Assembly (NCBI GenBank): GCA_030154445.1
Contig: JAGUQW010000005.1
Span: 1 to 40,400, forward strand
Source: Spirochaetota bacterium
Lineage (GTDB): Bacteria; Spirochaetota; Brevinematia; Brevinematales; Brevinemataceae
Direction: 5' to 3'
DNA: 40,400 bases
Positions 8,309-18,787 of the stretch are shown here, piece after piece. Positions within the stretch are counted from its first letter, which is position 1, and each line of letters opens with the position of its first letter. A program made the position numbers and the translations under genes. The notes under the pieces are model-generated. The model had not been told where the DNA came from and did not search any database. It saw only the letters and a program-made list of their open reading frames with translations.

Positions 8309-8689
8309 CTACCAAATATAACAAAGAACTTCGCCACCAATTCCTAGTGAACGAGCTGCCTTGTCTGTTATCACACCTTTCGATGTAGTAAGTATCGCTA
8401 TTCCATAATTATTATAAACTCTAGGAATAGAATCCTTACCAACATACACACGACGTGAAAGTTTACTGATCCGTTTAAGATCATCAATTACTGATTTACC
8501 ATTAATATATTTTAAAGTAACATCTATCATGTAAGGTTGAGCACTATCTTTGTAGTTTTCAATATACCCTTCATGTTTCATTATTTTTAGAAGTTCTTCC
8601 ATAAGCTTTGTCTTCTTGACACTCGTTCTAGGAAGACTACGCATAGTAGCATTTCTTATTTTTGTTAAGCTATCTGCGATAATATCCAT
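8309..8689 (-). CDS. rpsH: 30S ribosomal protein S8
   Basis: Small-subunit assembly protein; in E. coli it is the translational repressor of the spc operon. DSLTKIRNA at the N-terminus and the C-terminal TSKGVITDKAARSLGIGGE are diagnostic. The length is 126 aa, slightly shorter than the common 130-132. It follows rpsN by 55 bases. Confidence 0.97.
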   Translation of the reverse strand: MDIIADSLTKIRNATMRSLPRTSVKKTKLMEELLKIMKHEGYIENYKDSAQPYMIDVTLKYINGKSVIDDLKRISKLSRRVYVGKDSIPRVYNNYGIAILTTSKGVITDKAARSLGIGGEVLCYIW

Positions 8690-8744
8690 AGGATTCCTCG
8701 CCTTATTTTTTTTTGATGAGAAAAAATTCTCTATAAATCAAATC

Positions 8745-8930
8745 TTACCAAGAAGATTTGACAACACCCGGAATATGTCCTTGTAAAGCCAGTTTACGGA
8801 AACACAAACGACAGACACCAAAATCTCTCATGTAAGAACGTGGACGACCGCAAATATTACAGCGGTTGTAAGCTCTTGCACTAAATTTAGGTTTCTTTTT
8901 CCAGCGTTGGATCAATGATTGTTTTGCCAT
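8745..8930 (-). CDS. rpsN: 30S ribosomal protein S14 type Z
   Basis: A 61-residue short form of S14 with the zinc ligands C24, C27, C40 and C43 (CNIC and CRLC), so it is the zinc-dependent type. [20 protein letters not shown] and the C-terminal KSSW match the family. It is located between rplE and rpsH as usual. Confidence 0.97.
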   Translation of the reverse strand: MAKQSLIQRWKKKPKFSARAYNRCNICGRPRSYMRDFGVCRLCFRKLALQGHIPGVVKSSW

Positions 8931-8944
8931 GATATAGCCCTCGC

Positions 8945-9769
8945 TTACTTGTTACGGAAAGGAAAACCAAAATGAGTTAATAAACTTTTTGCTTCCTGAT
9001 CCGTTTTAGCTGTAGTAACAATAGTAATATCCATTCCACGAACTTTATCAATTTTATCATAATTGATTTCAGGGAAGATAATTTGCTCAGATACTCCGAA
9101 AGAGAAATTTCCTCTTCCATCAAAACCTGTAGCTTTAACACCACGGAAATCTCTTACACGTGGAATCGCAACAGAAATCAACTTATCAAGAAAATCAAAC
9201 ATACGATTTTTACGTAATGTTACCTTTGCACCGATAGCCATTCCTTCACGCAACTTAAAATTAGATACAGATTTACGCGCAATGGTTTTCATTGCTTTTT
9301 GAGCAGCTAATAAAGTAAGATCATTTGTTGCAGCATCTGCCACTTTTTTATCAGATACAGCAGCACCTACACCCATATTGATAACAATTTTTTCAATACG
9401 AGGAATAGCCATAACTGATTTATAGTTAAACTCTTTATGTAAATTTGATTTAATCTCATTTTCAAAAAGTATTTTAAAACGAGGTTGATAACCAGATTTA
9501 ACAAGAGCTTTCCCTTTAGTTTTTAGAGCTATTTTTTTAGTAGGAGATTTTATTTCACTTTTTGGAGTAACTTCTACACCTTCAGTTTTTGAAGCAACTT
9601 TTTTAGTAGGAGCTTTCGCTTCAACTTTTGAAACAACTTCTACCCCTTCAGTTTTTGGAGTAATTACTTCTTTTTCAGTTTTTTCTACTTTTTTAACAGT
9701 AGTTTTTTTAGCAGTTACTTTTTTTTCTACAGTTTCTGCCGCAGCAGTTGTTTCTTTTTTCTCAGCCAT
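8945..9769 (-). CDS. rplE: 50S ribosomal protein L5 with long basic N-terminal extension
   Basis: L5 binds 5S rRNA and forms a bridge to S13. The family core occupies about residues 93-274 ([62 protein letters not shown]) and is of normal size. It is preceded by about 92 residues rich in Lys, Thr, Val, Glu and Ala, including two 22-residue repeats of the form KTEGVEV..K.E.K.PTKK. The ATG at 9769 begins the extension (MAEKKETT) and lies 11 bases after rplX. No alternative Met with a ribosome-binding site near the core is obvious. Confidence 0.96.
   Translation of the reverse strand: MAEKKETTAAAETVEKKVTAKKTTVKKVEKTEKEVITPKTEGVEVVSKVEAKAPTKKVASKTEGVEVTPKSEIKSPTKKIALKTKGKALVKSGYQPRFKILFENEIKSNLHKEFNYKSVMAIPRIEKIVINMGVGAAVSDKKVADAATNDLTLLAAQKAMKTIARKSVSNFKLREGMAIGAKVTLRKNRMFDFLDKLISVAIPRVRDFRGVKATGFDGRGNFSFGVSEQIIFPEINYDKIDKVRGMDITIVTTAKTDQEAKSLLTHFGFPFRNK
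9524..9655 (-). repeat. Two 66-bp tandem repeats encoding 22-residue units in L5
   Basis: Residues 39-60 and 61-82 of L5 are two copies of a unit KTEGVEV-x2-K-x-E-x-K-x-PTKK-x3. The DNA period is 66 bases; for example the string TTTTTTAGTAGGAG recurs 66 bases apart on the plus strand. The protein repeat is conserved better than the intervening DNA. Confidence 0.8.
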
Positions 9770-9780
9770 TATGAAGCCTC

Positions 9781-10095
9781 TTAATTGTCGAAAAAGTGAT
9801 CAACACCTTTCGCCTTACGTCTTTTATTTCCCTTATCATCGATAACATATTCTATACGAACACCTTTATCATTTTTAGGACAATATAACATCACGTTAGA
9901 CACATGAATAGGTGCTTCTTTTTCAAGAATCGTTCCGTTAGGATGTTCTTTATTTTTCTTTACTGTCTTTTTTACGAAGTTGACTCCGCGGACAAGAAGA
10001 GTTTTATCGGAAGGGGATACATAGAAAACTTCTCCTCTACGCCCCTTTTCTCTACCGGAAACTACGATAATTTCATCATTTTTCTTAATTTTCAC
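9781..10095 (-). CDS. rplX: 50S ribosomal protein L24
   Basis: Assembly initiator of the large subunit. The KOW motif lies in [20 protein letters not shown] at the N-terminus, followed by [17 protein letters not shown] and [15 protein letters not shown]. The length is 104 aa. It is placed 11 bases after rplN and 11 before rplE. Confidence 0.97.
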   Translation of the reverse strand: MKIKKNDEIIVVSGREKGRRGEVFYVSPSDKTLLVRGVNFVKKTVKKNKEHPNGTILEKEAPIHVSNVMLYCPKNDKGVRIEYVIDDKGNKRRKAKGVDHFFDN

Positions 10096-10106
10096 GGTAT
10101 ATCCTC

Positions 10107-10475
10107 CTAAAACACTTCAGGAGCAAGTGATACGATTTTCATAAAATCTTTTTCTCTTAACTCCCGTCCTACGGGTCCAAAAATACGAGTCCCGCTGGGT
10201 TCGTTTTTTTTATTCACAATGACTGCAGAGTTGCGGTCAAAACGAATAGCTGAACCATCAGTACGGTTAATTTCTTTTTTGGTTCGAACTACAACGGCTC
10301 TCACCACATCACCCTTTTTAATAGGGGCATTTGGTGAGACACTTTTTACAGCTGCCACTATAATATCACCAACAGATGCATACCGACGGCGTGTACTACC
10401 GACGACATGAATACATTCAATTACTTTTGCGCCACTATTATCAGCAACATCCAAGCGTGTTCCAAGCATTATCAT
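10107..10475 (-). CDS. rplN: 50S ribosomal protein L14
   Basis: Large-subunit interface protein. [11 protein letters not shown] near the N-terminus and [20 protein letters not shown] near the C-terminus are diagnostic; 122 aa is exact for the family. GGAGG lies nine bases before the ATG at 10475; an ATG two codons later is possible but too far from the binding site. Confidence 0.97.
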   Translation of the reverse strand: MIMLGTRLDVADNSGAKVIECIHVVGSTRRRYASVGDIIVAAVKSVSPNAPIKKGDVVRAVVVRTKKEINRTDGSAIRFDRNSAVIVNKKNEPSGTRIFGPVGRELREKDFMKIVSLAPEVF

Positions 10476-10494
10476 ATAATAATTCCTCCCGTCT

Positions 10495-10746
10495 TTAGTC
10501 CTGGTGCTTATCTAGGACTTCAAGAAGAACCCAACTTTTACGCTTACTAATAGGTTTTGTTTCTCCGATTAGCACTTTATCACCAAGAGCAGAAGCATTT
10601 TGTTCATCATGAACCATCAATTTTTTACGTTTTGGAACATACTTTTTATATAAAGGATGTTTTTCATGTGTTATGATGACAATAGTTCTAGATTTATCCA
10701 TCTTATCACTAGCAACCACTCCGGTAAAGGTCTTTTGCTTTGTCAT
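10495..10746 (-). CDS. rpsQ: 30S ribosomal protein S17
   Basis: Primary 16S rRNA-binding protein. [35 protein letters not shown] and the C-terminal [13 protein letters not shown] identify it. The length of 83 aa is typical. It lies between rpmC and rplN with gaps of 11 and 19 bases. Confidence 0.97.
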   Translation of the reverse strand: MTKQKTFTGVVASDKMDKSRTIVIITHEKHPLYKKYVPKRKKLMVHDEQNASALGDKVLIGETKPISKRKSWVLLEVLDKHQD

Positions 10747-10757
10747 TCTGCTGTCCT

Positions 10758-10961
10758 TTACTTTTGTTCTTTGAGTTCCGTTTGACGGATCAAAGTATTA
10801 ATTCTTGCAATAGTTCTTTTCATATGACGAATTTCCATAATATTTGTGGAAGGTTCGAATTTTGAACGAAAACGAATATGCATGATTTTATTTTGCAACT
10901 CTATTTTCATTGAAAGAAGTTCTGCTTCTGACAAGGAACGGAGCTCTTGAATTTTAGTCAT
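10758..10961 (-). CDS. rpmC: 50S ribosomal protein L29
   Basis: Small helical protein at the tunnel exit. The start at 10961 gives MTKIQELRSLSEAEL and 67 aa, the family length, and is preceded by GAGGG seven bases upstream. An upstream ATG at 10985 would overlap rplP and add eight unrelated residues, so it was not chosen. The RHMKRTIARINTLI segment is typical of L29. Confidence 0.95.
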   Translation of the reverse strand: MTKIQELRSLSEAELLSMKIELQNKIMHIRFRSKFEPSTNIMEIRHMKRTIARINTLIRQTELKEQK

Positions 10962-10962
10962 A

Positions 10963-11379
10963 TTATCCCTCGATTCTCTTGACAAACTTTACCTTAATAG
11001 GTAACTTATGTCCAGCTAGTCTAAAGGCTTCCTTCGCTTTAATTTCGTCAATACCTGTTATTTCAAACATGACTTTACCTGGGCGAATCGGAGCAATCCA
11101 ACCATCTGGAGCTCCTTTACCTTTACCCATACGAACCCCTTCACCTTTTCTGGTGTAAGGATGATCTGGGAAAATTCTGATCCAAACTTTCGCTCCTCTT
11201 TTGAGGTAACGATTTATGGCAATACGAGCAGATTCTATTTGTCTATTCGTAAGCCATGCTGCTTCTAAAGCAATCAGTCCATAGTCACCAAAAGAGACCA
11301 TTTCACCATCATGTACAGGTGAGTGATTAATTTTAGCTCTATGTTGTTTTCTATATTTAACCTTAGATGGCATCAACAT
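10963..11379 (-). CDS. rplP: 50S ribosomal protein L16
   Basis: Large-subunit protein near the A-site tRNA elbow. [45 protein letters not shown] and [19 protein letters not shown] are diagnostic. The length is 138 aa. It is one base from rpmC and 46 bases after rpsC. Confidence 0.98.
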   Translation of the reverse strand: MLMPSKVKYRKQHRAKINHSPVHDGEMVSFGDYGLIALEAAWLTNRQIESARIAINRYLKRGAKVWIRIFPDHPYTRKGEGVRMGKGKGAPDGWIAPIRPGKVMFEITGIDEIKAKEAFRLAGHKLPIKVKFVKRIEG

Positions 11380-11425
11380 GGAGATTTCTCCTCAGCTTAT
11401 TTTTGATAATACAATTATCTAAGAC

Positions 11426-12040
11426 TTATTTCGCTAACCACACTTTAATACCTATGATTCCCATTTGAGTTAATGCTTCTGTTAAACGGTAATCAATATC
11501 GGCATTTAATGTGTTAAGAGACATACGTCCTTCTTTAAATTCTTCACTACGAGCGATCTCAGCATTATTGAGACGACCAGAAATACGAATTTTAATCCCT
11601 TGTGCTCCTGCACGAATTGCATTACGGATAGCTTGTTTAATAGCTCTTTTGTAAGCAACACGACGCTCTATCTGGGAAGCAATATCTGCTCCAACAATAG
11701 CTGCATCAAGTTCTATTTGTTTTACTTCTTTAACTGAAAGGGAAACTTTTTTAGCTCCAATTAGTTTTGAAAGTTTGTTAGCAATTACATCGATTTCAGA
11801 ACCTTTACGACCAATCAAAATACCTGGTTTACCAGAATGAACAGTCACGTTAACAAGTCCTGGAAAACGTGCGATTTCTATTTTTGATAAAAATGCTCTT
11901 TTATATTCTTTATTAAGAAGTGTACGAATTTTGTAATCTTCTAATACAAATAAAGCAACATTTTTTTCAGTAAACCAAGTTGATTCCCAAGATTTACTTA
12001 CACCAACACGATATCCTACAGGATGTACTTTTTGTCCCAT
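11426..12040 (-). CDS. rpsC: 30S ribosomal protein S3
   Basis: Small-subunit protein at the mRNA entry channel. MGQKVHPVGYRVGV opens the protein. The KH motif is in GILIGRKGSEID. The C-terminal domain has KIRISGRLNNAEIARSE. At 204 aa it is a little shorter than the usual 210-235 because the C-terminal tail ends soon after GIKVWLAK. It lies three bases after rplV. Confidence 0.97.
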   Translation of the reverse strand: MGQKVHPVGYRVGVSKSWESTWFTEKNVALFVLEDYKIRTLLNKEYKRAFLSKIEIARFPGLVNVTVHSGKPGILIGRKGSEIDVIANKLSKLIGAKKVSLSVKEVKQIELDAAIVGADIASQIERRVAYKRAIKQAIRNAIRAGAQGIKIRISGRLNNAEIARSEEFKEGRMSLNTLNADIDYRLTEALTQMGIIGIKVWLAK

Positions 12041-12043
12041 GAA

Positions 12044-12391
12044 TTACTCCTTATTGCCCAAATATAAAGTTAAGTGAGCAGTTCCACGATACATACGATC
12101 AGCTCTACCTCTAGCTCGAGGCTTGAAACGAGCAAACGCAGTACCTTCATTCACAAAAATTGTTGATACACTCAAAGGAGTGGTATCACCATTTGGATTT
12201 TTATGAAGGAAATTAGCTTTAGCAGCAAACAATACTTTATAAACCATTTTAGCACCCTTTTGAGGCATATGGTTTAACATTGCAAGAGCATTCTCAACTT
12301 TCATATCTTTGATAAGACGTGCTATACGTCGAAGTTTCATGGAAGAAATTCTTAAGGATTTTGCTTTAGCAACAGCAACAGCATCATTCAT
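12044..12391 (-). CDS. rplV: 50S ribosomal protein L22
   Basis: Lines the exit tunnel. ISSMKLRRIARLIKDMKVE, the FKPRARGRADRM hairpin tip region and AHLTLYLG match the family. The length is 115 aa. It is encoded between rpsS and rpsC. Confidence 0.97.
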   Translation of the reverse strand: MNDAVAVAKAKSLRISSMKLRRIARLIKDMKVENALAMLNHMPQKGAKMVYKVLFAAKANFLHKNPNGDTTPLSVSTIFVNEGTAFARFKPRARGRADRMYRGTAHLTLYLGNKE

Positions 12392-12405
12392 GAATTACTC
12401 CTTAC

Positions 12406-12693
12406 TTATTTCTTGCCAGCTTTTTTAGAACCTGCATGTCCGCGAAATACGCGAGTTGGTGAAAATTCACCTAATTTATGTCCAACCATGTTTTCATTTA
12501 CATAAACTGGTATAAACATTTTACCATTATGTACTTGAAATGTCAAGCCTATCATTTCAGGAAGAACAGTTGATCGACGTGACCAAGTTTTAATTGGTTT
12601 AGAATTGCCTGAAGCAATAGTATCTTGAACCGCAGACACTTTCTTATATAAAGAAGCATCAATATACGGCCCTTTTTTAATTGAACGTGCCAT
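12406..12693 (-). CDS. rpsS: 30S ribosomal protein S19
   Basis: Head protein of the small subunit, partner of S13. [36 protein letters not shown] and [17 protein letters not shown] are family signatures. The length is 95 aa. It lies 12 bases after rplB with TCC/GGAGG-type ribosome-binding sequence before the ATG. Confidence 0.98.
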   Translation of the reverse strand: MARSIKKGPYIDASLYKKVSAVQDTIASGNSKPIKTWSRRSTVLPEMIGLTFQVHNGKMFIPVYVNENMVGHKLGEFSPTRVFRGHAGSKKAGKK

Positions 12694-12705
12694 ATTTCCT
12701 CCGGC

Positions 12706-13539
12706 CTATCTCTTTCTCTTAGAAACAATATAACGATTAGACGTTTTAGTTTTCTGACGAGTACGATACCCTTTAGAAGGAACACCAGTAGGAGAAGTTG
12801 GTCTTTTATAACCTTTCTGTTTACCACGTCCACCACCATGAGGGTGATCATGTGCGTTCATGGCTACACCACGAACTGTTGGACGCCAACCTAGATGACG
12901 TTTTGCTCCAGCACTACCGTAAACAATATTCAATCTTTCTGCATTTCCAACTTCACCAATTGTCGCCATACAGCGAAGAAGAACCATTCTTATTTCTCCT
13001 GATGGAAGACTTAAGAACGCATAGCCATTTTCTTTACCGTCTAGTTTCGCACTAGTTCCAGCTGAACGAGCTAATTGTCCACCTTTACCAGGTTTCATTT
13101 CGATGTTATGAAGGACTGTACCTACAGGAATGTTCTCAAGAAGCATTGCGTTTCCGACTTTGACTTCTGTTTGAGCGCCTGCTATAATCCGTTCCCCAAC
13201 TTTCAAACCATTAGGTGCTATGATATAAGCTTTCTCTCCATCTTGATAATGAAGAAGAGCAATACGAGAACTACGATTTGGATCGTATTCTATAGAAAAC
13301 ACTTTTGCTTCTATATCCCATTTTTTACGCTTAAAATCAATAGCGCGGTACAATTGCTTACTACCACCACCACGATGACGAACAGTGATACGACCTTGAC
13401 TATTACGTCCATTACCTTTACCACGAAGGGTCATTGTAATAAGGCTTTTCTCAGGTTCTGTTTTCGTGATTTCTGAATAATCAAAAGACACTCTATGGCG
13501 AAGTCCTGGGGTAGTTGGTTTAAATCGTTTGATACCCAT
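12706..13539 (-). CDS. rplB: 50S ribosomal protein L2
   Basis: Core protein near the peptidyl transferase centre. [18 protein letters not shown] and the signature [17 protein letters not shown] are present, including the His corresponding to E. coli H229. The length of 277 aa is typical. It is nine bases after rplW. Confidence 0.98.
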   Translation of the reverse strand: MGIKRFKPTTPGLRHRVSFDYSEITKTEPEKSLITMTLRGKGNGRNSQGRITVRHRGGGSKQLYRAIDFKRKKWDIEAKVFSIEYDPNRSSRIALLHYQDGEKAYIIAPNGLKVGERIIAGAQTEVKVGNAMLLENIPVGTVLHNIEMKPGKGGQLARSAGTSAKLDGKENGYAFLSLPSGEIRMVLLRCMATIGEVGNAERLNIVYGSAGAKRHLGWRPTVRGVAMNAHDHPHGGGRGKQKGYKRPTSPTGVPSKGYRTRQKTKTSNRYIVSKRKR

Positions 13540-13548
13540 TATTTGCCT

Positions 13549-13836
13549 CTATTTTAAAAAATCAATCGTACCTTTTTTAACACTTACAACAGCTTTTTTA
13601 TAGCGTTTTGTAAATCCGGGACGTGATATTTTTTTTGTACGGAAATTTTTGTGACGTGGTTTAACAATTAATGTGTTAACCTTATCGACTTCAACTCCAT
13701 AATAACTTTCTATAGCTTTTTTAATTTCAATTTTATTTGTACTCATTGAAACTTCAAATACATATTTATTGAGATTAGAAAGCTTTGAACTTTTTTCTGT
13801 TAGGATGGGTCTGATCAAGATTTCACTTACTATCAT
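13549..13836 (-). CDS. rplW: 50S ribosomal protein L23
   Basis: Exit-tunnel protein and docking site for trigger factor and SRP. ILIRPILTEKSSKLSNLNKY and FEVSMSTNKIEIKKAIESYY are typical. The length is 95 aa. It lies two bases after rplD. Confidence 0.97.
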   Translation of the reverse strand: MIVSEILIRPILTEKSSKLSNLNKYVFEVSMSTNKIEIKKAIESYYGVEVDKVNTLIVKPRHKNFRTKKISRPGFTKRYKKAVVSVKKGTIDFLK

Positions 13837-13838
13837 TA

Positions 13839-14480
13839 TTAACCTCTCTCTAGTTTGATCATACCAGTGTATCTTTCGTCAAACTTACGAAGTGCAGCTT
13901 CTGTCATAATCACTTGTTTTGCATAAAACAGTGGTAGAATGTCAATAAAATCAACACCATAATACGCTGTTTTTGGCAAATTAGCACAAGCTTTTAACAT
14001 TTCTGCATTGTAATTAACATCAACTACAACAGTACGACCTTCTACAGATTCAAGATTGTATTCTAACAAAGCTTTAAAGCTTTTAGTTTTTGAATCTTTT
14101 AAATCTAAAGAATCCACAATTTTCAATCCACCTTTACGATAGAGTTCTGCGATAACATAAACATAAGCATTAGCTTTTTGTTTTTTGTTAATATGCTGTG
14201 TATAGTCTCTAGGTTTTGGACCAAAAGTAACACCACCACCTCTTATAAGAGGAGAGTAGTAAGAACCACGACGAGCTCTACCAAGTCCTTTTTGACGGAA
14301 AGGTTTTGCACCTGTTCCTTTGACTTCAGCACGTGTTTTTGTAGATGCTGTACCCTGTCTTTCATTTGCAAGACGAGCTACAATAACTTGGTGAACACAT
14401 TTACTAGAAGCACTTTCCCACATATTTGATAATTCTATTTCTCTAACTTTTTTCTGCGCGTTATATACATCAAACTTCAT
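13839..14480 (-). CDS. rplD: 50S ribosomal protein L4
   Basis: Tunnel-constriction protein; in E. coli L4 also represses its own S10 operon. The extended loop contains GTGAKPFRQKGLGRARRG and GGGVTFGPKPRDY. The length is 213 aa. It lies two bases after rplC. No L4-responsive leader could be recognised here, because rpsJ follows tuf by only 20 bases. Confidence 0.97.
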   Translation of the reverse strand: MKFDVYNAQKKVREIELSNMWESASSKCVHQVIVARLANERQGTASTKTRAEVKGTGAKPFRQKGLGRARRGSYYSPLIRGGGVTFGPKPRDYTQHINKKQKANAYVYVIAELYRKGGLKIVDSLDLKDSKTKSFKALLEYNLESVEGRTVVVDVNYNAEMLKACANLPKTAYYGVDFIDILPLFYAKQVIMTEAALRKFDERYTGMIKLERG

Positions 14481-14482
14481 AA

Positions 14483-15088
14483 TTACCCCTTTATTGCGTC
14501 TCGAACAGTAACATAACTTTGTTTACTGCCGGGCACAGATCCTTCGATAAATAGAAGCTTTCTTTCTGTATCAATACGTAGAAGTCTTTGACTTAAAACA
14601 GTGACTCTCTCATCTCCCATATGTCCAGGCATTTTTTTACCTTTAATAACACGAGCTGGAAAAGTACATTGTCCAATAGAACCAACACGACGGTGAGTTT
14701 TGGAACCATGACTGGCAGGTCCTCCACCGAAATTCCAACGCTTCATAGCTCCTTGAAATCCTTTACCTTTTGAAATAGAACTAACATCAACTTTTCCTAA
14801 AGATCCTAGAACTTCTTCATAAGCTTTACCTTGATAAGGAGTTACATCTTCAACACGAATTTCAGAAACAAATTTAGGTTTACCTAAAATATCACTCCCT
14901 TTTTTCGATGTTTTAAAATCACATCCTAAGATAACTGCATTATAACCATCTTTTTCGACAGTACGAAATCCTAAAACATCTGTATCAGAAAAATCAACAA
15001 CAGTTGCACCACAAAGAGCTCCTTTGTCATCATATAACTGAGTCATACCGAGTTTTTTCCCGATAATTCCGACGGTCTTAGCCTTCAT
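14483..15088 (-). CDS. rplC: 50S ribosomal protein L3
   Basis: Early assembly protein near the peptidyl transferase centre. GIIGKKLGMTQLYDDKG, GGGPASHGSKTHRRVGSIGQ and KGKKMPGHMGDERVTV are diagnostic. The Gln of GSIGQ, methylated by PrmB in E. coli, is present. The length is 201 aa. Confidence 0.98.
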   Translation of the reverse strand: MKAKTVGIIGKKLGMTQLYDDKGALCGATVVDFSDTDVLGFRTVEKDGYNAVILGCDFKTSKKGSDILGKPKFVSEIRVEDVTPYQGKAYEEVLGSLGKVDVSSISKGKGFQGAMKRWNFGGGPASHGSKTHRRVGSIGQCTFPARVIKGKKMPGHMGDERVTVLSQRLLRIDTERKLLFIEGSVPGSKQSYVTVRDAIKG

Positions 15089-15107
15089 TGTATATCCTCT
15101 AAATTAC

Positions 15108-15410
15108 TTATTGCTTTATTTCTACTTCAACACCTGCTGGTAATTGAAGTTCAGATAAAGCATTTATGAGATCCGTAGTAGGTTCAAAAATATCAATCAA
15201 TCTTTTGTGCGTACGCACTTCAAATTGCTCTCTAGCATTTTTGTCTACATGAGGAGAACTCAATACAGTATATTTTTTAATGTGAGTTGGAAGATGGATA
15301 GGACCAGCGATCCTACCACCTTTACTTTTCACAGATTCAACTATAGAAGCAGCAGATTGTTCAATCAACGCTGTTTCGTAAGCTTTTAATCTCACTCTGA
15401 TTCTGTTCAC
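15108..15410 (-). CDS. rpsJ: 30S ribosomal protein S10 (transcription factor NusE)
   Basis: Ribosomal protein that also acts in antitermination with NusB and links to NusG (31437-32006 here). [40 protein letters not shown] and [16 protein letters not shown] identify it. The length is 100 aa. It is 20 bases downstream of tuf, so the S10 cluster is probably read through from the str cluster. Confidence 0.98.
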   Translation of the reverse strand: MNRIRVRLKAYETALIEQSAASIVESVKSKGGRIAGPIHLPTHIKKYTVLSSPHVDKNAREQFEVRTHKRLIDIFEPTTDLINALSELQLPAGVEVEIKQ

Positions 15411-15430
15411 GATGTGAAACCTCTTTTTTA

Positions 15431-16609
15431 TTATTCCACGATCTCAGTTACAACACCAGCTCCAACAGTACGCCCACCTTCACGAATAGCAAAACGCATT
15501 CCGTTTTCAACAGCTATTGGAACGATAAGTTCTATTGTCATCTGAATATTATCACCAGGCATAACCATGTCAGCACCTTTGATGTCTACAATATTACCTG
15601 TAACATCAGCAGTTCTAATATAAAATTGTGGTCTATATCCTTTATGGAAAGGAGTTTTTCTCCCACCCTCTTCTGCTTTAAGCACATAGACTTCAGCATT
15701 AAAAGTTTTATGAGGTGTAATTGATTTAGGTTTAGCAAGAACCATTCCACGACGAACAGCTTCTTTGTCAACACCACGTAATAATATACCTGCGTTATCT
15801 CCAGCTTCTCCTCTATCGAGTTGTTTACGAAACATCTCTACACCAGTACATACTGATTTTTTTGTATCTTCGTAACCAATAATTTCAATTTCGTCTTGCA
15901 CTTTAACTATACCACGTTCGATACGCCCAGTTACAACAGTACCGCGACCAGAAATTGAGAATACATCTTCAACAGGCATCAAGAAAGGTTTGTCCAATTC
16001 ACGAACAGGATCTTCAAAGAATGTATCCATTGCATTTACTAGTTCTTCAATACATTCTGTTTTTCCACTTTCTAAAGCTCCACGAGCAGATCCACGAATA
16101 ACAGGAACATCATCTCCAGGAAATTTGTAAGCACTTAATAACTCACGAACATCCATTTCAACAAGATCAATAAGTTCTGCATCTTCAGCATCGATCATAT
16201 CAACTTTATTGATAAAAACCATAATTGCAGGAACATTAACCTGGCGAGCCAAAAGTACATGTTCACGAGTCTGAGCCATCACACCATCTGTAGCTGCAAT
16301 AACTAAAACCGCTCCGTCCATTTGAGCAGCACCTGTGATCATATTTTTAATATAATCCGCGTGTCCAGGACAGTCAACGTGAGCATAGTGACGTTTTGTA
16401 GAAGAATACTCAACATGAGCTGTATTAATCGTGATACCACGAGCTTTCTCTTCTGGAGCTCCATCGATATCTTCATATTTTTTTGCGTCAGCTTGACCTT
16501 TTGATGCAAGGTAAGTTGTGATAGCAGAGGTAAGAGTTGTCTTACCATGGTCAACGTGACCAAGTGTCCCCACATTTAAATGTGGTAAAGAACGATCAAA
16601 TGTAGCCAT
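15431..16609 (-). CDS. tuf: Elongation factor Tu
   Basis: GTPase delivering aminoacyl-tRNA to the ribosome. G1 is [10 protein letters not shown] (about residues 17-26), followed by the switch I segment [20 protein letters not shown] and NKVDMID. The C-terminal beta-barrels contain [12 protein letters not shown] and [15 protein letters not shown]. The length is 392 aa, within one or two residues of most bacterial EF-Tu. It lies 96 bases downstream of fusA and has an AGGATTTG-type site before the ATG. Only one tuf copy is in the window; none accompanies the tRNA-Thr/Trp cluster. Confidence 0.98.
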   Translation of the reverse strand: MATFDRSLPHLNVGTLGHVDHGKTTLTSAITTYLASKGQADAKKYEDIDGAPEEKARGITINTAHVEYSSTKRHYAHVDCPGHADYIKNMITGAAQMDGAVLVIAATDGVMAQTREHVLLARQVNVPAIMVFINKVDMIDAEDAELIDLVEMDVRELLSAYKFPGDDVPVIRGSARGALESGKTECIEELVNAMDTFFEDPVRELDKPFLMPVEDVFSISGRGTVVTGRIERGIVKVQDEIEIIGYEDTKKSVCTGVEMFRKQLDRGEAGDNAGILLRGVDKEAVRRGMVLAKPKSITPHKTFNAEVYVLKAEEGGRKTPFHKGYRPQFYIRTADVTGNIVDIKGADMVMPGDNIQMTIELIVPIAVENGMRFAIREGGRTVGAGVVTEIVE

Positions 16610-16705
16610 TCAAATCCTCCAGCCTATTGGCGTGTATTTTATTTTTATGCTATTTATTAATAATATTTTTAAGAAAATAGCTTTAATTATTCATTTGTTT
16701 AGGTA

Positions 16706-18772
16706 TTATTTTTTAATATCGTCCCAAAATCCTTTAGGAAGTGGTTCATAATGAGCAAATTCCATTGAATATGTTCCACGACCTTGAGTCATAGAACGAA
16801 TATCTGTTGCATAACCAAACATTTCTCCAAGAGGAACAAAACATTCTATTTCTTTTGCTCCATGTTTTGATTCAGTACCTGTTATCTTAGCACGACGACC
16901 TGAAAGGTCTCCCATCACAGATCCTTCATATCCATCTGGAGCAACAGCAATAACTTTCATCATTGGTTCAAGAATAATAGGTTTAGCTTTATTCATTGCT
17001 GCTTTTATAGCCATAGACCCAGCAAGTTTAAATGCTAGTTCTGAAGAGTCAACATCATGATATGAACCCTCATACAAACGAACTTTGATATCCACTACTG
17101 GAAAACCAGCCAATACACCACTTGCTAATGCTTCACGACAACCTTTTTCAACAGCAGGAATATACTCTTTTGGAATTTTTCCACCTTTGATATCATCAAC
17201 GAATACAAAACCAGCTCCAAGTTCAGAAGGTTCAACCTCAATCACAACGTGACCATATTGTCCCTTACCACCAGATTGTTTTGCATATTTAAAATCTTCA
17301 ATAGCACTACCTGTGATTGTTTCTCTGTAAGCAACTTGAGGTTTACCAATATTAACTTCAACCTTATGTTCTCTTTTAAGTCTATCACAAACAATTTCTA
17401 AATGAAGCTCTCCCATACCAGAGATAATAGTTTGACCCGTCTCTTCATTAGAAGAAACTCGGAATGTTGGATCTTCGTCTTGTAATTTACGAAGACTTTC
17501 ACCAAGTTTGTCCATATCCTCTTTAGTTTTTGGTTCTACAGCAACAGCAATAACTGGTTCTGGAAAATCAATCGCTTCTAAAAATAATGGAGCATCCAAT
17601 GCTGTGATACTATCACCTGTACTAGTATCTTTCATACCAGCAATACCAATAATATCTCCAGCACTTGCAAAATCCACTTCTTCTCTTTTATTAGCATGCA
17701 TACGCATGATACGAGAGATTCTTTCTTTGTTATCTTTGTTTACATTATAAACATAAGAACCCTTTTCAAGAACTCCAGAATAAATACGAGCAAAAACTAA
17801 TTTTCCAATATAAGGATCAACCATAACTTTAAAGGCAAGCATTGATAAAGGTTCTTTATCTTCAGGTTTTCTGATTTGTTCAGTACCTTCAGGGGTAATT
17901 CCAATCATAGGAGGGATATCAGTTGGTGCAGGAAGATAGTCACGAACACCATCTAATAAAGGTTGGATTCCTTTATTTTTAAGTGCCGCTCCACAAAATA
18001 TTGGATACATCTTCCCATCGATAGTCATAGATCTAATACCAGCTTTAATTTCTTCTGCAGAAAAATCCTCACCTTCGAGAAATTTATTCATTGTATTATC
18101 ATTTGAATCAGCAATAACTTCCACAAGATTATGATGCCAAATTTCAGCATCTTCTTTCATGTTTTCAGGAATCTCAGCGATTGTATACTCAAGATTATCT
18201 TCCTTATCTTCCCAAAGTAAAGCCCTCATTTCTACAAGATCTACAACACCTTGGAAATTGTCCTCAGACCCAATAGGTAATTGAACAGGAGTCCCCTTGA
18301 CACCTAATTTTTGTTGCATTGAATCAATCGACATCATAAAATCTGCACCCATTTTGTCCATTTTATTCATGAACGCCACACGTGGAACATTATATTTATT
18401 CGCCTGTCTCCAAACTGTTTCTGATTGAGGCTCAACTCCAGCAGATACATCAAATACAGCTACAGCTCCATCTAACACACGCAAAGAACGCTCAACTTCA
18501 GCAGTAAAATCAACGTGACCTGGTGTATCAATGATATTTATCTTAATATCATCCCAATAACAAGTTGTTGCAGCAGAGGTTATTGTAATTCCCCTCTCTT
18601 TTTCCTGCTCCATCCAATCCATCTCAGAAGCACCCTCATGAGTTTCCCCAATCTTATGTGTTTTACCTGTAAAAAATAAAATTCTTTCTGTAATAGTTGT
18701 TTTACCAGCATCAATATGAGCTGCAATACCTATGTTTCTTAATTTGTCTTTGGCAAACTTTTTCTCAGCCAT
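16706..18772 (-). CDS. fusA: Elongation factor G
   Basis: Ribosomal translocase GTPase. G1 is [41 protein letters not shown] and [11 protein letters not shown] follow. Domain IV contains [15 protein letters not shown]. At 688 aa it is full length. AGAGG precedes the ATG. It lies 15 bases downstream of rpsG in the standard str order. Confidence 0.98.
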   Translation of the reverse strand: MAEKKFAKDKLRNIGIAAHIDAGKTTITERILFFTGKTHKIGETHEGASEMDWMEQEKERGITITSAATTCYWDDIKINIIDTPGHVDFTAEVERSLRVLDGAVAVFDVSAGVEPQSETVWRQANKYNVPRVAFMNKMDKMGADFMMSIDSMQQKLGVKGTPVQLPIGSEDNFQGVVDLVEMRALLWEDKEDNLEYTIAEIPENMKEDAEIWHHNLVEVIADSNDNTMNKFLEGEDFSAEEIKAGIRSMTIDGKMYPIFCGAALKNKGIQPLLDGVRDYLPAPTDIPPMIGITPEGTEQIRKPEDKEPLSMLAFKVMVDPYIGKLVFARIYSGVLEKGSYVYNVNKDNKERISRIMRMHANKREEVDFASAGDIIGIAGMKDTSTGDSITALDAPLFLEAIDFPEPVIAVAVEPKTKEDMDKLGESLRKLQDEDPTFRVSSNEETGQTIISGMGELHLEIVCDRLKREHKVEVNIGKPQVAYRETITGSAIEDFKYAKQSGGKGQYGHVVIEVEPSELGAGFVFVDDIKGGKIPKEYIPAVEKGCREALASGVLAGFPVVDIKVRLYEGSYHDVDSSELAFKLAGSMAIKAAMNKAKPIILEPMMKVIAVAPDGYEGSVMGDLSGRRAKITGTESKHGAKEIECFVPLGEMFGYATDIRSMTQGRGTYSMEFAHYEPLPKGFWDDIKK

Positions 18773-18787
18773 TTTTATAACCTCTTA

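Noticed and set aside
8690-8744. Hairpin GAGAA-TTTT-TTCTC between rpsN and rpsH as terminator
   Set aside because: The stem is only 5 bp and AT-rich, and no U-run follows on the transcribed strand.
10962-10985. Upstream start for rpmC giving 75 aa
   Set aside because: It overlaps rplP, adds residues not found in L29 and has no ribosome-binding site; the start at 10961 has one.
12552-12851. Minus-strand 99-codon ORF across rpsS/rplB
   Set aside because: It is a shadow frame overlapping two certain ribosomal genes and has a non-protein-like composition.
13075-13476. Plus-strand 133-codon ORF opposite rplB
   Set aside because: It is antisense to a well-conserved gene, has no recognisable motif and no binding site; an ORF by chance.
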